Source of the DNA: Roseibium polysiphoniae
GTDB taxonomy: Bacteria; Pseudomonadota; Alphaproteobacteria; Rhizobiales; Stappiaceae
Length of the DNA stretch: 64,000 nt
Assembly: GCF_014842925.1 (NCBI RefSeq)
Contig: NZ_JACYXJ010000006.1
Span: 62,001-126,000 of the forward strand
Reading direction: 5' to 3'
Positions 7,021 to 16,608 of the stretch are shown here, piece by piece. Both the position numbers and the translations under genes were made by a program. Below the pieces are notes generated by a model. The model was given only the letters and a program-made list of their open reading frames with translations. It did no database searches and was not told the DNA's origin. The stretch's first letter is position 1; each line of letters starts with the position of its first letter.

Positions 7021-9531
7021 ATGGATAGAGGTTTGCTTCCCGAGCGTTTCAAGAACTGGTTTGACCGTCGCGGCTGGAGCCCCCGCCCGCACCAGCTCGC
7101 CCTCCTGGACCAGCTTTCCAGCGGCCATTCCACGCTCCTGATTGCGCCGACTGGCGCAGGAAAGACGCTGGCCGGTTTCCTTCCGAGCCTAGTGGAGTTG
7201 TCGGAAAGGGGTCCGCGAAAACCCGGGAGCAGAGGAACAAAGGGCATTCACACGCTCTATATCTCCCCGTTGAAAGCTCTGGCCGTCGATATCGCCCGAA
7301 ATCTGGACGCCCCTGTTTCAGAGATGGGCCTGGATATTCGGATCGAGACGCGCACAGGAGACACGCCTTCCCATAAAAGGCAGCGGCAGAAGACCAATCC
7401 ACCGGACATGCTGCTCACGACACCGGAGCAGATTGCATTGCTGCTGTCTGATCCTGCGTCGGAAAAGCTCTTCGCATCCCTGGAAACCATCATCCTTGAT
7501 GAACTCCACGCCCTGGTGACATCCAAGCGCGGGGATCTTCTGGCGCTTGGCCTTGCCCGGTTGAGAAAGCTGGCCCCAAGGCTCAAAACCATCGGGCTGT
7601 CTGCGACCGTTGCAAAACCGGAAGATCTGCGGGCCTATCTGGTCGATCAACCGGATCCCGCAACCAGAGCGCAATCGCATGTGGTGGAAGTCGCAGGCGG
7701 GGCGGCACCTGATATCGGCATCCTCGAGTCACAAGAGCGGATCCCCTGGTCCGGGCACTCGGCGCGCTACGCGCTCGATGACATGTATCAGCTCATCAAG
7801 GATCACCGGGTCACGCTTCTTTTCGTCAATACGAGGTCCCAGGCAGAAGCGATCTTTCAGGAACTTTGGCGCATCAACGAAGAGACGCTGCCTATTGCCC
7901 TGCATCATGGTTCTCTTGACGTTGGCCAAAGGCGGAAGGTGGAAGCGGCCATGGCAGACGGCCAATTGCGGGCCGTGGTTGCGACATCGTCTCTGGACCT
8001 TGGCATCGACTGGGGTGACATCGACCTGGTGGTGAACATTGGCGCGCCGAAGGGCGCCAGCCGCCTCGCCCAGAGGATCGGCCGTGCGAACCACCGAATG
8101 GACGAACCCTCCAAGGCCGTCCTCGTGCCAGCCAACCGCTTCGAGGTTCTGGAATGTCAGGCGGCCCTTGCAGCCTCCAGGTGCGGCGACCAGGACACGC
8201 CCGCCTTGCGCAAAGGAGCACTTGATGTGCTGGCCCAACACCTGCTTGGTCTGGCCTGCGCAGCCCCGCTGAATGCGGACGAAACATTTTACGAGATCCG
8301 TTCCTGTGAAACCTACCGGCATCTGGACAGAGAAACGTTCGACCGTGTTCTCGATTTCGTGGCCACCGGCGGCTATGCGCTAAAGAGCTACGAACGCTAC
8401 GCAAGGCTGAAGCAAGACAAGGAGGGTAACTGGAGAATTGCTCATCCAAAGATCGCGCAACAGTACCGGCTGAATGTCGGCACCATCGTGGAGGCGCCTA
8501 TGCTGAAGGTGCGTCTGGTCAAATCAAAAGCTCAAGGACGCCGATCGCCGATCGGCCGTGGCGGACGCGTGCTTGGTGAAATCGAGGAATGGTTCGTCGA
8601 GCAGCTGGAGCCCGGCGATACATTCATTTTCGGCGGAGAGGTCCTGCGTTTCGAGGCCCTGCGCGAAAACGAGGCCTTCGTCTCGCGAACGCGATCTCAG
8701 TCCCCAATGATCCCATCCTACATGGGCGGCAAGTTTCCTCTCTCCACCTATCTGGCCAAAAGCGTCAGGCATATGCTCGCAACCCCGGCCAGCTGGAAGC
8801 AGTTGCCAAAGCAGGTCGGAGAATGGCTTTCTCTTCAACAACAAAACTCCAAACTGCCTGAAGAAGACGGACTTCTGGTCGAAACCTTCCCGCGCGCCGA
8901 CAAGCACTACATGGTCTGCTATCCATTCGAAGGGCGACTGGCACATCAAACCCTCGGCATGCTGCTGACCAAACGGCTGGAACGTCTCGGCGCACAGCCC
9001 ATGGGTTTTGTTGCCAATGACTATGCTCTCAGCATCTGGGGTCTGCGTGATCTCTCAGCCCTTTTCGAGAGCGGGCAGATTTCTCTCGATAGCTTGTTCG
9101 AGGAAGACATTCTCGGCGACGATCTGGATGCCTGGCTTGCGGAGTCCAGCTTGATGAAACGCACGTTTCGAAACTGCGCGGTGATCGCTGGACTGATAGA
9201 GCGCCGTCACCCTGGACAAGAAAAGTCTGGCCGGCAGGTCACCATCTCATCGGATCTCATTTACGACGTATTGCGCGCGCATGAACCCGATCACATCCTT
9301 CTGCGCGCCACTTGGAACGATGCAGCCGAAGGACTTCTGGATATCTCTCGTCTGGGCGAACTTCTTGCGCGTATCAAGGGTCGAATCACGCATACTCGCC
9401 TCAGCCGAGTATCTCCACTCGCTGTGCCGATCCTCCTCGAGATCGGCCGAGAACCGATCTACGGTGAGGCCATGGAAAGCATTTTGGAAGACGCAGCTGA
9501 CGATCTGGTCACAGAGGCTCTCGGACAATGA
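7021..9531 (+). CDS. Ligase-associated DEXH-box helicase (Lhr-core type)
   Basis: ATP-dependent 3'-5' DNA helicase of the Lhr-core family. Walker A APTGAGKT is near residues 40-47, DEXH is DELH near 160-163, and SAT near 194-196. The second RecA domain holds NTRSQAE, TSSLDLGID and QRIGRANHR, followed by the winged-helix and C-terminal Lhr region. At 836 residues the size is right for this subfamily and much shorter than full-length Lhr. The stop codon overlaps the PdeM start (ATGA), so the two are translationally coupled. A LexA-type box upstream suggests SOS induction. Confidence 0.93.
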   Translation: MDRGLLPERFKNWFDRRGWSPRPHQLALLDQLSSGHSTLLIAPTGAGKTLAGFLPSLVELSERGPRKPGSRGTKGIHTLYISPLKALAVDIARNLDAPVSEMGLDIRIETRTGDTPSHKRQRQKTNPPDMLLTTPEQIALLLSDPASEKLFASLETIILDELHALVTSKRGDLLALGLARLRKLAPRLKTIGLSATVAKPEDLRAYLVDQPDPATRAQSHVVEVAGGAAPDIGILESQERIPWSGHSARYALDDMYQLIKDHRVTLLFVNTRSQAEAIFQELWRINEETLPIALHHGSLDVGQRRKVEAAMADGQLRAVVATSSLDLGIDWGDIDLVVNIGAPKGASRLAQRIGRANHRMDEPSKAVLVPANRFEVLECQAALAASRCGDQDTPALRKGALDVLAQHLLGLACAAPLNADETFYEIRSCETYRHLDRETFDRVLDFVATGGYALKSYERYARLKQDKEGNWRIAHPKIAQQYRLNVGTIVEAPMLKVRLVKSKAQGRRSPIGRGGRVLGEIEEWFVEQLEPGDTFIFGGEVLRFEALRENEAFVSRTRSQSPMIPSYMGGKFPLSTYLAKSVRHMLATPASWKQLPKQVGEWLSLQQQNSKLPEEDGLLVETFPRADKHYMVCYPFEGRLAHQTLGMLLTKRLERLGAQPMGFVANDYALSIWGLRDLSALFESGQISLDSLFEEDILGDDLDAWLAESSLMKRTFRNCAVIAGLIERRHPGQEKSGRQVTISSDLIYDVLRAHEPDHILLRATWNDAAEGLLDISRLGELLARIKGRITHTRLSRVSPLAVPILLEIGREPIYGEAMESILEDAADDLVTEALGQ

Positions 9532-10262
9532 ACCTTCTGCCCTCCCATATGAGCGACTTCAACGTGGTACCAGTCTGCCACGATATCCAGATCAATGGTC
9601 AGACCATCGGCTTGCATGACAGCGGGATCTTGTGGTGGCCGGAACAATCGACGCTTGTGGTCGCCGATATGCATCTCGAAAAAGGCTCCGCCTATGCCCG
9701 TAGAGGCGTGATGCTGCCGCCCTATGATACCGCCGCCACCCTCGAAAAACTCGCCGCCGTTGTGTACGCCTTTGACCCGGCGCGGGTCATCGCGCTCGGC
9801 GACAGCTTCCACGACACTCATGGCTCTGATCGTTTGCCACCGGCCTACCGCGCGATGCTGACGACCTTGCAGCTTGACCGGGAATGGATCTGGATTACCG
9901 GCAACCATGACCCGATCGCACCTGTGCGCCTTTGCGGTGAGGCCATGGATGAAGTGACCATCGGCGCTTTGACCTTCCGGCATGAGCCGCGCGAAGACGT
10001 TCACGACGCCGGCCGCGGCGAGGTTTGCGGACATCTTCATCCAGCTGCGCGGGTACGCCGCTACGGACGATCCATCCGGCGCTCCTGCTTTGTCACAGAT
10101 GGCTCGAGACTGGTTTTGCCGGCCTTCGGCGCATTGACCGGTGGTCTCAACGTGATGGACGACGCGTTCTCCACACTGTTCGAGCCACGTCGTTTTTCGG
10201 CGTTTCTTCTGGGCGAGAACCGGCTTTATCCGTTCACGGCTGCACGGCTGATCGCGGACTAG
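9528..10262 (+). CDS. pdeM: Ligase-associated DNA damage response endonuclease PdeM
   Basis: Calcineurin-like metallophosphoesterase, second gene of the lhr-pdeM operon. The metal-binding blocks are in order: ADMHLEKG near residues 46-53, GDSFHD near 86-91, GNHDP near 124-128, and CGHLHPAAR near 166-174. The length of 244 residues is normal. The start overlaps the helicase stop by four bases; a second ATG ten codons in is possible. It acts with the helicase, exonuclease and ligase in a repair pathway whose exact substrate is not settled. Confidence 0.92.
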   Translation: MNLLPSHMSDFNVVPVCHDIQINGQTIGLHDSGILWWPEQSTLVVADMHLEKGSAYARRGVMLPPYDTAATLEKLAAVVYAFDPARVIALGDSFHDTHGSDRLPPAYRAMLTTLQLDREWIWITGNHDPIAPVRLCGEAMDEVTIGALTFRHEPREDVHDAGRGEVCGHLHPAARVRRYGRSIRRSCFVTDGSRLVLPAFGALTGGLNVMDDAFSTLFEPRRFSAFLLGENRLYPFTAARLIAD

Positions 10263-10307
10263 GTGTCACGCGAGCGACGGCACTAGCCAACCTTCGGAAA
10301 TATTGCG

Positions 10308-11081
10308 TCAGTCCTTGCGGAAGATAACGCCGGCGAGCCAGCCGGTGAAAATGGCAAGCGTCACGGCAAGCAAACCGTAGATCAGCGAATAATTGTTCGC
10401 CAGATTATAGGTCACCTGCTCAAAGCCGCTCTTGGCAACGGTCAATTCGGACTCTTTTGCCGAGAGGAGCCCACCGTCCTGCAAGAGATAGCTCTTCACC
10501 TTGTACTGACCGACCGGAATGTTGGCCGGCAGCGGCACTTTCGTCCTAAACATTGTTTCGGTCAAAAACTCGATCGACTGAGGCCGCTCAGAATAGAGCC
10601 CCTGTTGCTGCCGCAGACGAAGGAAGGCATTGCGGAAATCATCCCGCTCGGAAAGGGGCACCCCCGAATGGCCTGAGACGGCGAGGTTCAGGTGGTGAAG
10701 GCCAATGGCATATTCATCGAGCAGATCCCGGTCCCCCAGCTCTCCGACACTCCGCGTGCTGGCCAGCGCATAAAATGACGGAACACCCTGGAAGGTCTCG
10801 TATTCACGATTGACCCAGACGCCGAGAAAACGCCCTTTGCGGCGGGTCGTGATATCCTGCGAGGGACCTTCGACCGTGATCGCCAGATCGTAGACCCCCG
10901 GACGGGCAATGGTGTTCAGGTCACGGCTGATCTGGCCGAAAATCACGATTTCCGTCCCGGTGAAATTGGACTGAATCGAAACTTCGTCCGAGGACAGCGC
11001 CGTCACCAGGTCTTCGGCCCGAGTTTGCGTTCCAAACAGGCAGACGACCATAGCCAGAAGCAGGGCAACTCGGCTTATCAT
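10308..11081 (-). CDS. TIGR02186-type membrane-anchored protein
   Basis: Conserved protein of unknown function normally encoded beside a TauE/SafE permease. It has a signal peptide (residues 1-22), a large periplasmic beta-rich region, and a C-terminal transmembrane helix around 232-252 ending in GVIFRKD. The start overlaps the stop of the upstream permease by four bases, which indicates coupled expression and probably a joint complex for export of a sulfur-containing anion. The substrate is inferred only from the partner family. Confidence 0.82.
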   Translation of the reverse strand: MISRVALLLAMVVCLFGTQTRAEDLVTALSSDEVSIQSNFTGTEIVIFGQISRDLNTIARPGVYDLAITVEGPSQDITTRRKGRFLGVWVNREYETFQGVPSFYALASTRSVGELGDRDLLDEYAIGLHHLNLAVSGHSGVPLSERDDFRNAFLRLRQQQGLYSERPQSIEFLTETMFRTKVPLPANIPVGQYKVKSYLLQDGGLLSAKESELTVAKSGFEQVTYNLANNYSLIYGLLAVTLAIFTGWLAGVIFRKD

Positions 11082-12007
11082 GCGCCTGCTCCCTTCATGA
11101 TCGCAATCGAATAGAAGTCTTCCGGCGTCAGCAACAAATCGATGGCAAAGCGCATGCCGACCAGCAGCACAAGAAGGGCGAGCAGGAGGCGCAACTGATC
11201 GCCGCGCAGGTTCTGACCCATACGCGCGCCGAACTGGGCACCGATCACGCCGCCGATCATCAAGGTCAAGGCCAGGACGATATCAACCGTCTGGGTGCCG
11301 ATCGAATGAAAGATAGTGGCGGCAGCCATGGTGAACATGATCTGCAGAAGCGATGTTCCGATAACGATGTTCGTGGGCACGCGCAGCAGGTAAATCAGCG
11401 CCGGCACCATCATGAAGCCGCCGCCGATGCCGAGCACCGTGCCCAGAAAGCCGATGATGCCCCCCAGCGCCAGAATGGGCAAAACGCTGACGTAGAGCTT
11501 CGACTGGCGGAACCGCATCTTGAACGGCAGCCCGTGGATCCAGTTGTGCTGTCCGGGCCGCCGGGCTGTCACCCTTGCCCCACTCTTGCGCCTTCGGATT
11601 GCACGCACCGACTCAATCAGCATCAGGCTGCCGATCGCGCCAAGGAAGGTGACATAGGCAAGGGAAATCACCAGGTCCAGTTGGCCGACCGATTGCAAGA
11701 CATCAAACAGGATCACGCCCAGCAAGGAGCCGACGACACCGCCGATCAGCAACATGGTCGCAAGCTTGAGGTCGATCGCCTTGCGGCGCCAGTAAGTCAC
11801 CACGGCGGACGCGGAGGACGCCACGACCTGCGTCGTGACGGTCGCGACAGAGACCGCAGGCGGAATGCCAGAGAAGATCAGAAGCGGCGTCAGGAGAAAC
11901 CCACCGCCAATGCCGAAAAGGCCCGAGAGAAATCCCACGGCGCCGCCCATGCCGAAGATGACAAACATATTGACCGGTATTTCGGCGATGGGCAGATAGA
12001 CTTGCAC
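11078..12007 (-). CDS. TauE/SafE (TSUP) family anion exporter
   Basis: Inner-membrane permease with about eight transmembrane segments. The TSUP repeat signature GFLSGLFGIGGGFLLTPLL occurs near the N-terminus and a second copy GFLGTVLGIGGGFMMVPAL follows in the second half. Family members export sulfite, sulfoacetate or related anions. A GTG at 12007 is chosen because the conserved family N-terminus (YLPIAEIPVN) begins right after it; the longer frame would need a TTG at 12055 and adds 16 unconserved residues. It is first in a two-gene operon with the TIGR02186 protein. Confidence 0.85.
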   Translation of the reverse strand: MQVYLPIAEIPVNMFVIFGMGGAVGFLSGLFGIGGGFLLTPLLIFSGIPPAVSVATVTTQVVASSASAVVTYWRRKAIDLKLATMLLIGGVVGSLLGVILFDVLQSVGQLDLVISLAYVTFLGAIGSLMLIESVRAIRRRKSGARVTARRPGQHNWIHGLPFKMRFRQSKLYVSVLPILALGGIIGFLGTVLGIGGGFMMVPALIYLLRVPTNIVIGTSLLQIMFTMAAATIFHSIGTQTVDIVLALTLMIGGVIGAQFGARMGQNLRGDQLRLLLALLVLLVGMRFAIDLLLTPEDFYSIAIMKGAGA

Positions 12008-12181
12008 GATAAATTGCCGGTTTTGGGGTACCCGGTCAGGGACCCGTGGATACAATGCTCCGGTTTAAGACCCTCTTGGAAAGATCTGTCAACCAGAGTC
12101 AGGCCATCACGGTCACAAAGCCTGCCCGCGTTGATCTTTTTATACGCCAACGTGTCTTGCGAGCAGGTAAACCGGCTTGGG

Positions 12182-15100
12182 TCAGATCGACTGGCTTTCC
12201 AGTTCCTTGATCAAATCCGCATCGACTTCACCGGTCTCGACCTTGCCAAGACTGCGCTGGAAGGCGCGAATTGCACTGCGGGTGCGCGGACCCATCTGGC
12301 CATCGGGCGTGCCAGTTTCAAAGCCGAGTTGATTCAGCCTCGTCTGCGCCTCTCGCACCATTCCCTCATAGTCAACGACATTGCCGAGGGAAATGGAGGC
12401 GTTGGTCGACAGGTCTCCCGCTGCCGCCCATTCGGGATCGGTGGCCACCTTGTTGGCGACCGGATTCGGCGTCTTGAGCTTGAACGTCTCGACCGCGAGG
12501 CGCGCGGCAGCCAGTGTCTCCTGGTCCATCATGTTCGCAACGTCGTCGCGTTTCTTGGCAGCGTCACGGTCACCCTGGTCGGCTGCAATCGCAAACCACT
12601 TGTAACTCGCCACGAGGTCCTTTTCGACACCAAGACCGCGCGCATAGAGGATACCCAGGTTGAACAGGCTGTCCTTCACGCCATAGTTGGCTGCGCTCTC
12701 GAACCACTTGCCGGCCTTGGCAAAGTCGGGCGCGCCGTCCGCGCCTTCGGCGTATAGCACTGCAAGATTGTGCATTGCCTTGGCGTTGCCCGCTTCAGCA
12801 GCCTTTGTATAGAGCTCGCGGGCCTTATCGAGGTCCTTATCAACCCCGCGGCCCTTCTCATAAAGGCTCGCAAGGCGATATTCCGCTGGCGCAAGGCCAA
12901 GATCGGCAGCTTTCTGGTACCATTTGGCCGCTTCCGCCAGATCAGCCGGAACGCTTTTGCCCTCGGTGTATTTCACACCGACGAGGAAAGCAGCTGCGGC
13001 ATTGCCGCTGGCTGCAGCGCTGCGCAAGGCCATCGGGCCAACCGCTTCCGGTGGCAACTTCGCAACGAGGCTGGCTGGAACCACATCCTGCCCTGCCGGC
13101 GAAATCTCGTTTTCGAGCGGAGGCACTGCTGCGCCGAAGCTTCCGCCAACGCCACTCGGCGGTGCAAATGCCAGCGTGTCAGGTGTCTCGGGACCGGGCG
13201 CGACTGGCGTTGACGCTTGCTGAGGCGCCGGTTTCACGGGCTGGATTGCCGGGGCAGATGCAAGCTGAGGCGCGGGCTGTGCAGGTTCTGCAGGTGGCGC
13301 AACCTTTGGCGCCGCTGCGCTCTCGGCCGTACCGGGTCCACTTTCCGGCGGGCTCTTGACCGCTCCCGCGGCTCTGACCGGTGCCACCTCCTCCGGGCTG
13401 GGTGTGGCGACGGCAGGTTCCTCTACTTTTGCCACCTGCGGAGCAGCTGGCTCCTGGGTGGTTACGGCAACCTTGTCGGCTTCAGGTGATCCATCGCCAG
13501 CCGTCGTGACCATCTTGAAGACCTGCAAGGTGCCGATCATCAGAACAACTGCTGCTGCTGCAAAGAGCAATGCCCTGCGTCGCCCGCCGCCGGCGGCAAG
13601 CGTGTCTTCAGGCGCTGGCCGATCGCCGGGAAGAACCTTGTTTTCTTCTGCAGGGTCAGGATCAAACGCCGGCGTGTCCAGCACCAGTTCATCCGCGACC
13701 GCGTCGTCAGATTTCTTCGAATTGCGTTTCAAGACATTGCGCAGCCAGCCGGTACGCGCAGCATTGCGATCTTCGGTGCTGTCGTCTTTGGAACCGCTCG
13801 GCACAGCAGCCGCCTCGATCATTGCCGCTTCTTGAGATGCCGCTTGTGCAGCCCTGCGCGCCGCAGCGATGAAGTCAGCCTTGCGATCCCGCACGCGCTC
13901 AGAAGAGCGCTCTTCCTGAGCCTCGGGCTGGCGCAGCTTATTCAGCCCGCGGCCGAGAAACCCTGCTTCGCCACCTGCGGACGCCGATGCCGGTGACGCG
14001 GGTGCCGGATGATCCATCCGCTCCAGCCGTTCCAGTCGGTCCGTAAGCGAACCAAGAACCGACTGAACGCCGTTGAATGTATTTATTGTGCGCTCTTCCG
14101 AACCGTCAGCGGCATCCAGAAGCCTGCGCAGATCGCCTTGCAGACCCTCAATGGCCTTGTCGTATTCAGGTGCACGTGCCGAGGGATTTGCCGAAACGGC
14201 TTCTTTCGCCGCGTCCCTGGCAATTGCAACCACTTCTTCGCGAGTGGTCTTCAATCCGTCTTCGATGCGGGCCAACGCAGTCGTGACGCGTTTCATGCCC
14301 TCGTCGCGATCGCCGGAGGTCTCGAGCTGTTCGGCGAGCGCTGCGACCTTGGAGCCGAGCTGCTCCAGGCGTTGCTCATCAAGTCCTTCGCTGCCGCGAG
14401 CCACGGCATCCGCCAGATCACTGATGCGTTGCTCCAGCGCATCCGTCGAAGCCGGTGCGGCGACAGCCTTGCGCATGTCCCCGATTTCCTGGCGCAATGC
14501 GTCCAGATCACTCGTGGTGACGTTATCGCGAGGCTTATCAAGCTGTTCGGCCAGATCAGAGATCCGCATCTGGAGCTCGCCGAGCGCCTCGATCCCTGCT
14601 GGATCAGCAGCAGCCAGTGCGGCAGCATCCATGGCCGCCGCCGGACGGCTGGCGGTCTTTTCAATTGTATCGATCTTGCCCGAGATCGTTGCGAGGCGCT
14701 CTTCAAGCGCCGCAAACGCCTTTGGTGCCTCCCCCATCGCGCGCTCGTCGGACATCATGCCGACGATGTCTTCCAGCCTGCCCTGGAGCCGGTTCAGCGT
14801 ATCGGCATCGGGAAGCCGGTCTTCCATGGCAGAGAGGCGTGTATCAAGACCACGTTGCTCGCGCGCCAGAATTTCAAGTTCATCCAGGCGACCTGCAACG
14901 AAACGCATCCTGTCATCGATGCTTTCAACCAGACCGCCAATGTCGATCTGCTCAACAAAGTTGCGCACTTCGCGCAGCTCGAGCCGGAGAGGTTCGATTT
15001 CCTCATGGCTGTTTCGATGGAGCAATTCCTCGACGCGTTCAGCAATGCCGGACACGCGGTCTTCAAGCACGATCATATGTTCGCCGCGCGGCAGAGCCGC

Positions 15101-16201
15101 GAAGGAATCCTCGATCTCGTTCAAGCGCGCCGTAACGCCGCGCAGAACCCTGGGGTCGATGGTTGCCCGGCTGAGCTCATCCAAACGCTGCAGGATATGG
15201 GCATAGCCGTGCTCGAGGGTCTTGAGCGTCCCGTCGACATTGGTGCGGCCAACAAGCGACTTGAGTTCGGAAACTTCCTTGCGGACTTCTTTTGCAAAGC
15301 GATCGTCCTGTCGCTCGACACGCAGCCGCTCGACCATGTTCGCCAGACGGCGCAGTTCGGCGTTTTGCTTGCCGGTCCGTTCCTGGGTGACGGAGGAATA
15401 CCCGCCAATGGCGTCGCGCAAGGAACCGAGTTCCTGACGCACCATGTTGAAGGCTTCCATCTGCGGCTTGCGCAAAGAGTCTATGCGGCGGCCAAGATCC
15501 TTATAAGCGCCAATTCCCGGATCGTTGGGCGCGCGGTGCGACCCCGAAGGCATCCGCCTGCGTCCACGCGGCTCTGCGTAGGCATAGGCCTGTTCTTCGT
15601 AGTCATCATACTCATCGGCACCATAGTCATCGTCGTGACCCAGATCGGCGCCGTACGCATCTGGTTCGTAATCGTCATCCGGATAAGGCGCATCGTACGC
15701 TGAGCGACGGTCATCCGCATCGAAATCATGATGCGCGCCAAAATCCTCGCGATACTCGTCTTCATACTGCGACTTGTCGGCAAGTCCTTCGACTTTCCGG
15801 TCCAGCTTTTCAAGTGCACCAATCACCTGATCAAGACGCCCACCATCGCGCGGGGGAGACCGATCTCTCTTTGACCGACGGGCGGGGGCCTGCCCACGCG
15901 ACGGGCGCCGGGGCGCAGCATCAGCTTCACGGTCGCTCAGCAAACGATCGAGTTCGTTGGCAACCGCCTCGAGCTCGCCTTCGCCGCCCATCGGGCGCGC
16001 ACGTCGCCGTCTGCCCTGATCACCAAGAGAAGTCGCGGTTCTCGTCAGACGTTCAATCCGATCGCCTGGTTGCTCGTGCCGTGACGGCCGCGGACGGCGG
16101 GCATCGCGCTCGTCAAGGCCCGCATCGAAATAGCCCTCATCGTGTGGCTCATTTCTGATGCGTCCGCGGCGTCCTGCTTCACGGTTCTTCCAAGCCGGCA
16201 T
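12182..16201 (-). CDS. PodJ-like polar organelle protein: coiled coil, one TM helix, Sel1 repeats, peptidoglycan-binding domain
   Basis: Large 1339-residue protein with the PodJ domain order. The first 250 residues are charged and disordered (Arg/Asp/Tyr-rich). A long coiled-coil region covers about 250-760, with many heptads such as LEERLATISGKIDTIEK. A single transmembrane helix lies near 878-897 (LLFAAAAVVLMIGTL), followed by a Pro/Ala-rich periplasmic linker. At least four Sel1-type repeats occupy about 1055-1220, and a PG_binding_1 domain about 1277-1335. In Caulobacter, PodJ marks the new pole and organises pili and holdfast; in rhizobia it controls growth-pole switching. The orthologue assignment is by architecture only. 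A GAATC methylation-type site is 94 bases upstream. Confidence 0.82.
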   Translation of the reverse strand: MPAWKNREAGRRGRIRNEPHDEGYFDAGLDERDARRPRPSRHEQPGDRIERLTRTATSLGDQGRRRRARPMGGEGELEAVANELDRLLSDREADAAPRRPSRGQAPARRSKRDRSPPRDGGRLDQVIGALEKLDRKVEGLADKSQYEDEYREDFGAHHDFDADDRRSAYDAPYPDDDYEPDAYGADLGHDDDYGADEYDDYEEQAYAYAEPRGRRRMPSGSHRAPNDPGIGAYKDLGRRIDSLRKPQMEAFNMVRQELGSLRDAIGGYSSVTQERTGKQNAELRRLANMVERLRVERQDDRFAKEVRKEVSELKSLVGRTNVDGTLKTLEHGYAHILQRLDELSRATIDPRVLRGVTARLNEIEDSFAALPRGEHMIVLEDRVSGIAERVEELLHRNSHEEIEPLRLELREVRNFVEQIDIGGLVESIDDRMRFVAGRLDELEILAREQRGLDTRLSAMEDRLPDADTLNRLQGRLEDIVGMMSDERAMGEAPKAFAALEERLATISGKIDTIEKTASRPAAAMDAAALAAADPAGIEALGELQMRISDLAEQLDKPRDNVTTSDLDALRQEIGDMRKAVAAPASTDALEQRISDLADAVARGSEGLDEQRLEQLGSKVAALAEQLETSGDRDEGMKRVTTALARIEDGLKTTREEVVAIARDAAKEAVSANPSARAPEYDKAIEGLQGDLRRLLDAADGSEERTINTFNGVQSVLGSLTDRLERLERMDHPAPASPASASAGGEAGFLGRGLNKLRQPEAQEERSSERVRDRKADFIAAARRAAQAASQEAAMIEAAAVPSGSKDDSTEDRNAARTGWLRNVLKRNSKKSDDAVADELVLDTPAFDPDPAEENKVLPGDRPAPEDTLAAGGGRRRALLFAAAAVVLMIGTLQVFKMVTTAGDGSPEADKVAVTTQEPAAPQVAKVEEPAVATPSPEEVAPVRAAGAVKSPPESGPGTAESAAAPKVAPPAEPAQPAPQLASAPAIQPVKPAPQQASTPVAPGPETPDTLAFAPPSGVGGSFGAAVPPLENEISPAGQDVVPASLVAKLPPEAVGPMALRSAAASGNAAAAFLVGVKYTEGKSVPADLAEAAKWYQKAADLGLAPAEYRLASLYEKGRGVDKDLDKARELYTKAAEAGNAKAMHNLAVLYAEGADGAPDFAKAGKWFESAANYGVKDSLFNLGILYARGLGVEKDLVASYKWFAIAADQGDRDAAKKRDDVANMMDQETLAAARLAVETFKLKTPNPVANKVATDPEWAAAGDLSTNASISLGNVVDYEGMVREAQTRLNQLGFETGTPDGQMGPRTRSAIRAFQRSLGKVETGEVDADLIKELESQSI

Positions 16202-16608
16202 GTCTTGACCCTGGGGTTACGATCTTCTGACCGCTCATTTTTGACGGGCTGCGCCAAGCCAACAAAAAATACACATAGCGCCGCAGCATTTGCCGAATCT
16301 TTGTCCAGACAGGGTAAACAGCGCGTTAATTGCGGTTGCCAAATGCAAGAAACCAGAGCGGGTTAACCGTTGAGAAAACATCATCTGTCCGCCTCAGCAG
16401 GCCATCGGTTAACGATTTCCTGACAAGCCCGCTGCCGTGACTGGACCTTTACCTTCGCGTAAGGTACACGTTCCTGCAAAGTAACCGAGATTGATGTGTG
16501 TCGGGTTATCCACATTTGGCGTTTCGGTGGACGGTGAGATCCTCTCAGCCACACAGCGGCGCAAATAAAAACAAAGCTCCGGAACCGGAGATGACAAGGT
16601 AAGACGCT
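16202..16608. other. Intergenic region between podJ-like gene and merR
   Basis: This gap holds divergent promoters. Visible elements are GAATC at 16295-16299 (a GANTC, CcrM-type methylation site), a 6-5-6 inverted repeat at 16450-16466, TTATCCACA at 16506-16514 (a match to the DnaA box), and the palindrome CTCCGG-AA-CCGGAG at 16577-16590 just before the MerR Shine-Dalgarno. No gene is seen. Confidence 0.5.
16450..16466. promoter_or_regulatory. Inverted repeat upstream of merR, candidate autoregulatory operator
   Basis: TACCTT-CGCGT-AAGGTA, a perfect 6-bp inverted repeat 143 bases before the MerR start. It shares the CTTTAC and GTAA elements of the larger operator at 17416 only loosely, so autoregulation is a guess. 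Confidence 0.3.

Noticed and set aside
11306-12757. 483-codon open frame on the + strand
   Set aside because: It is antisense to the TauE permease and the podJ C-terminus, with His/Arg/Gln-rich composition typical of a shadow frame.
14009-15703. 564-codon open frame on the + strand, with several more long + frames, inside the podJ-like gene
   Set aside because: They lie antisense to a protein with clear coiled-coil, TM, Sel1 and peptidoglycan-binding regions. High GC and codon bias of the real gene remove stops on the other strand.
16506-16514. TTATCCACA as a possible origin or DnaA-controlled site
   Set aside because: A single 9-mer is expected about once in 130 kb of one strand by chance, and there is no cluster of boxes, AT-rich unwinding region or dnaA/hemE-type neighbour to suggest an origin. 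It is kept only as part of a low-interest note.
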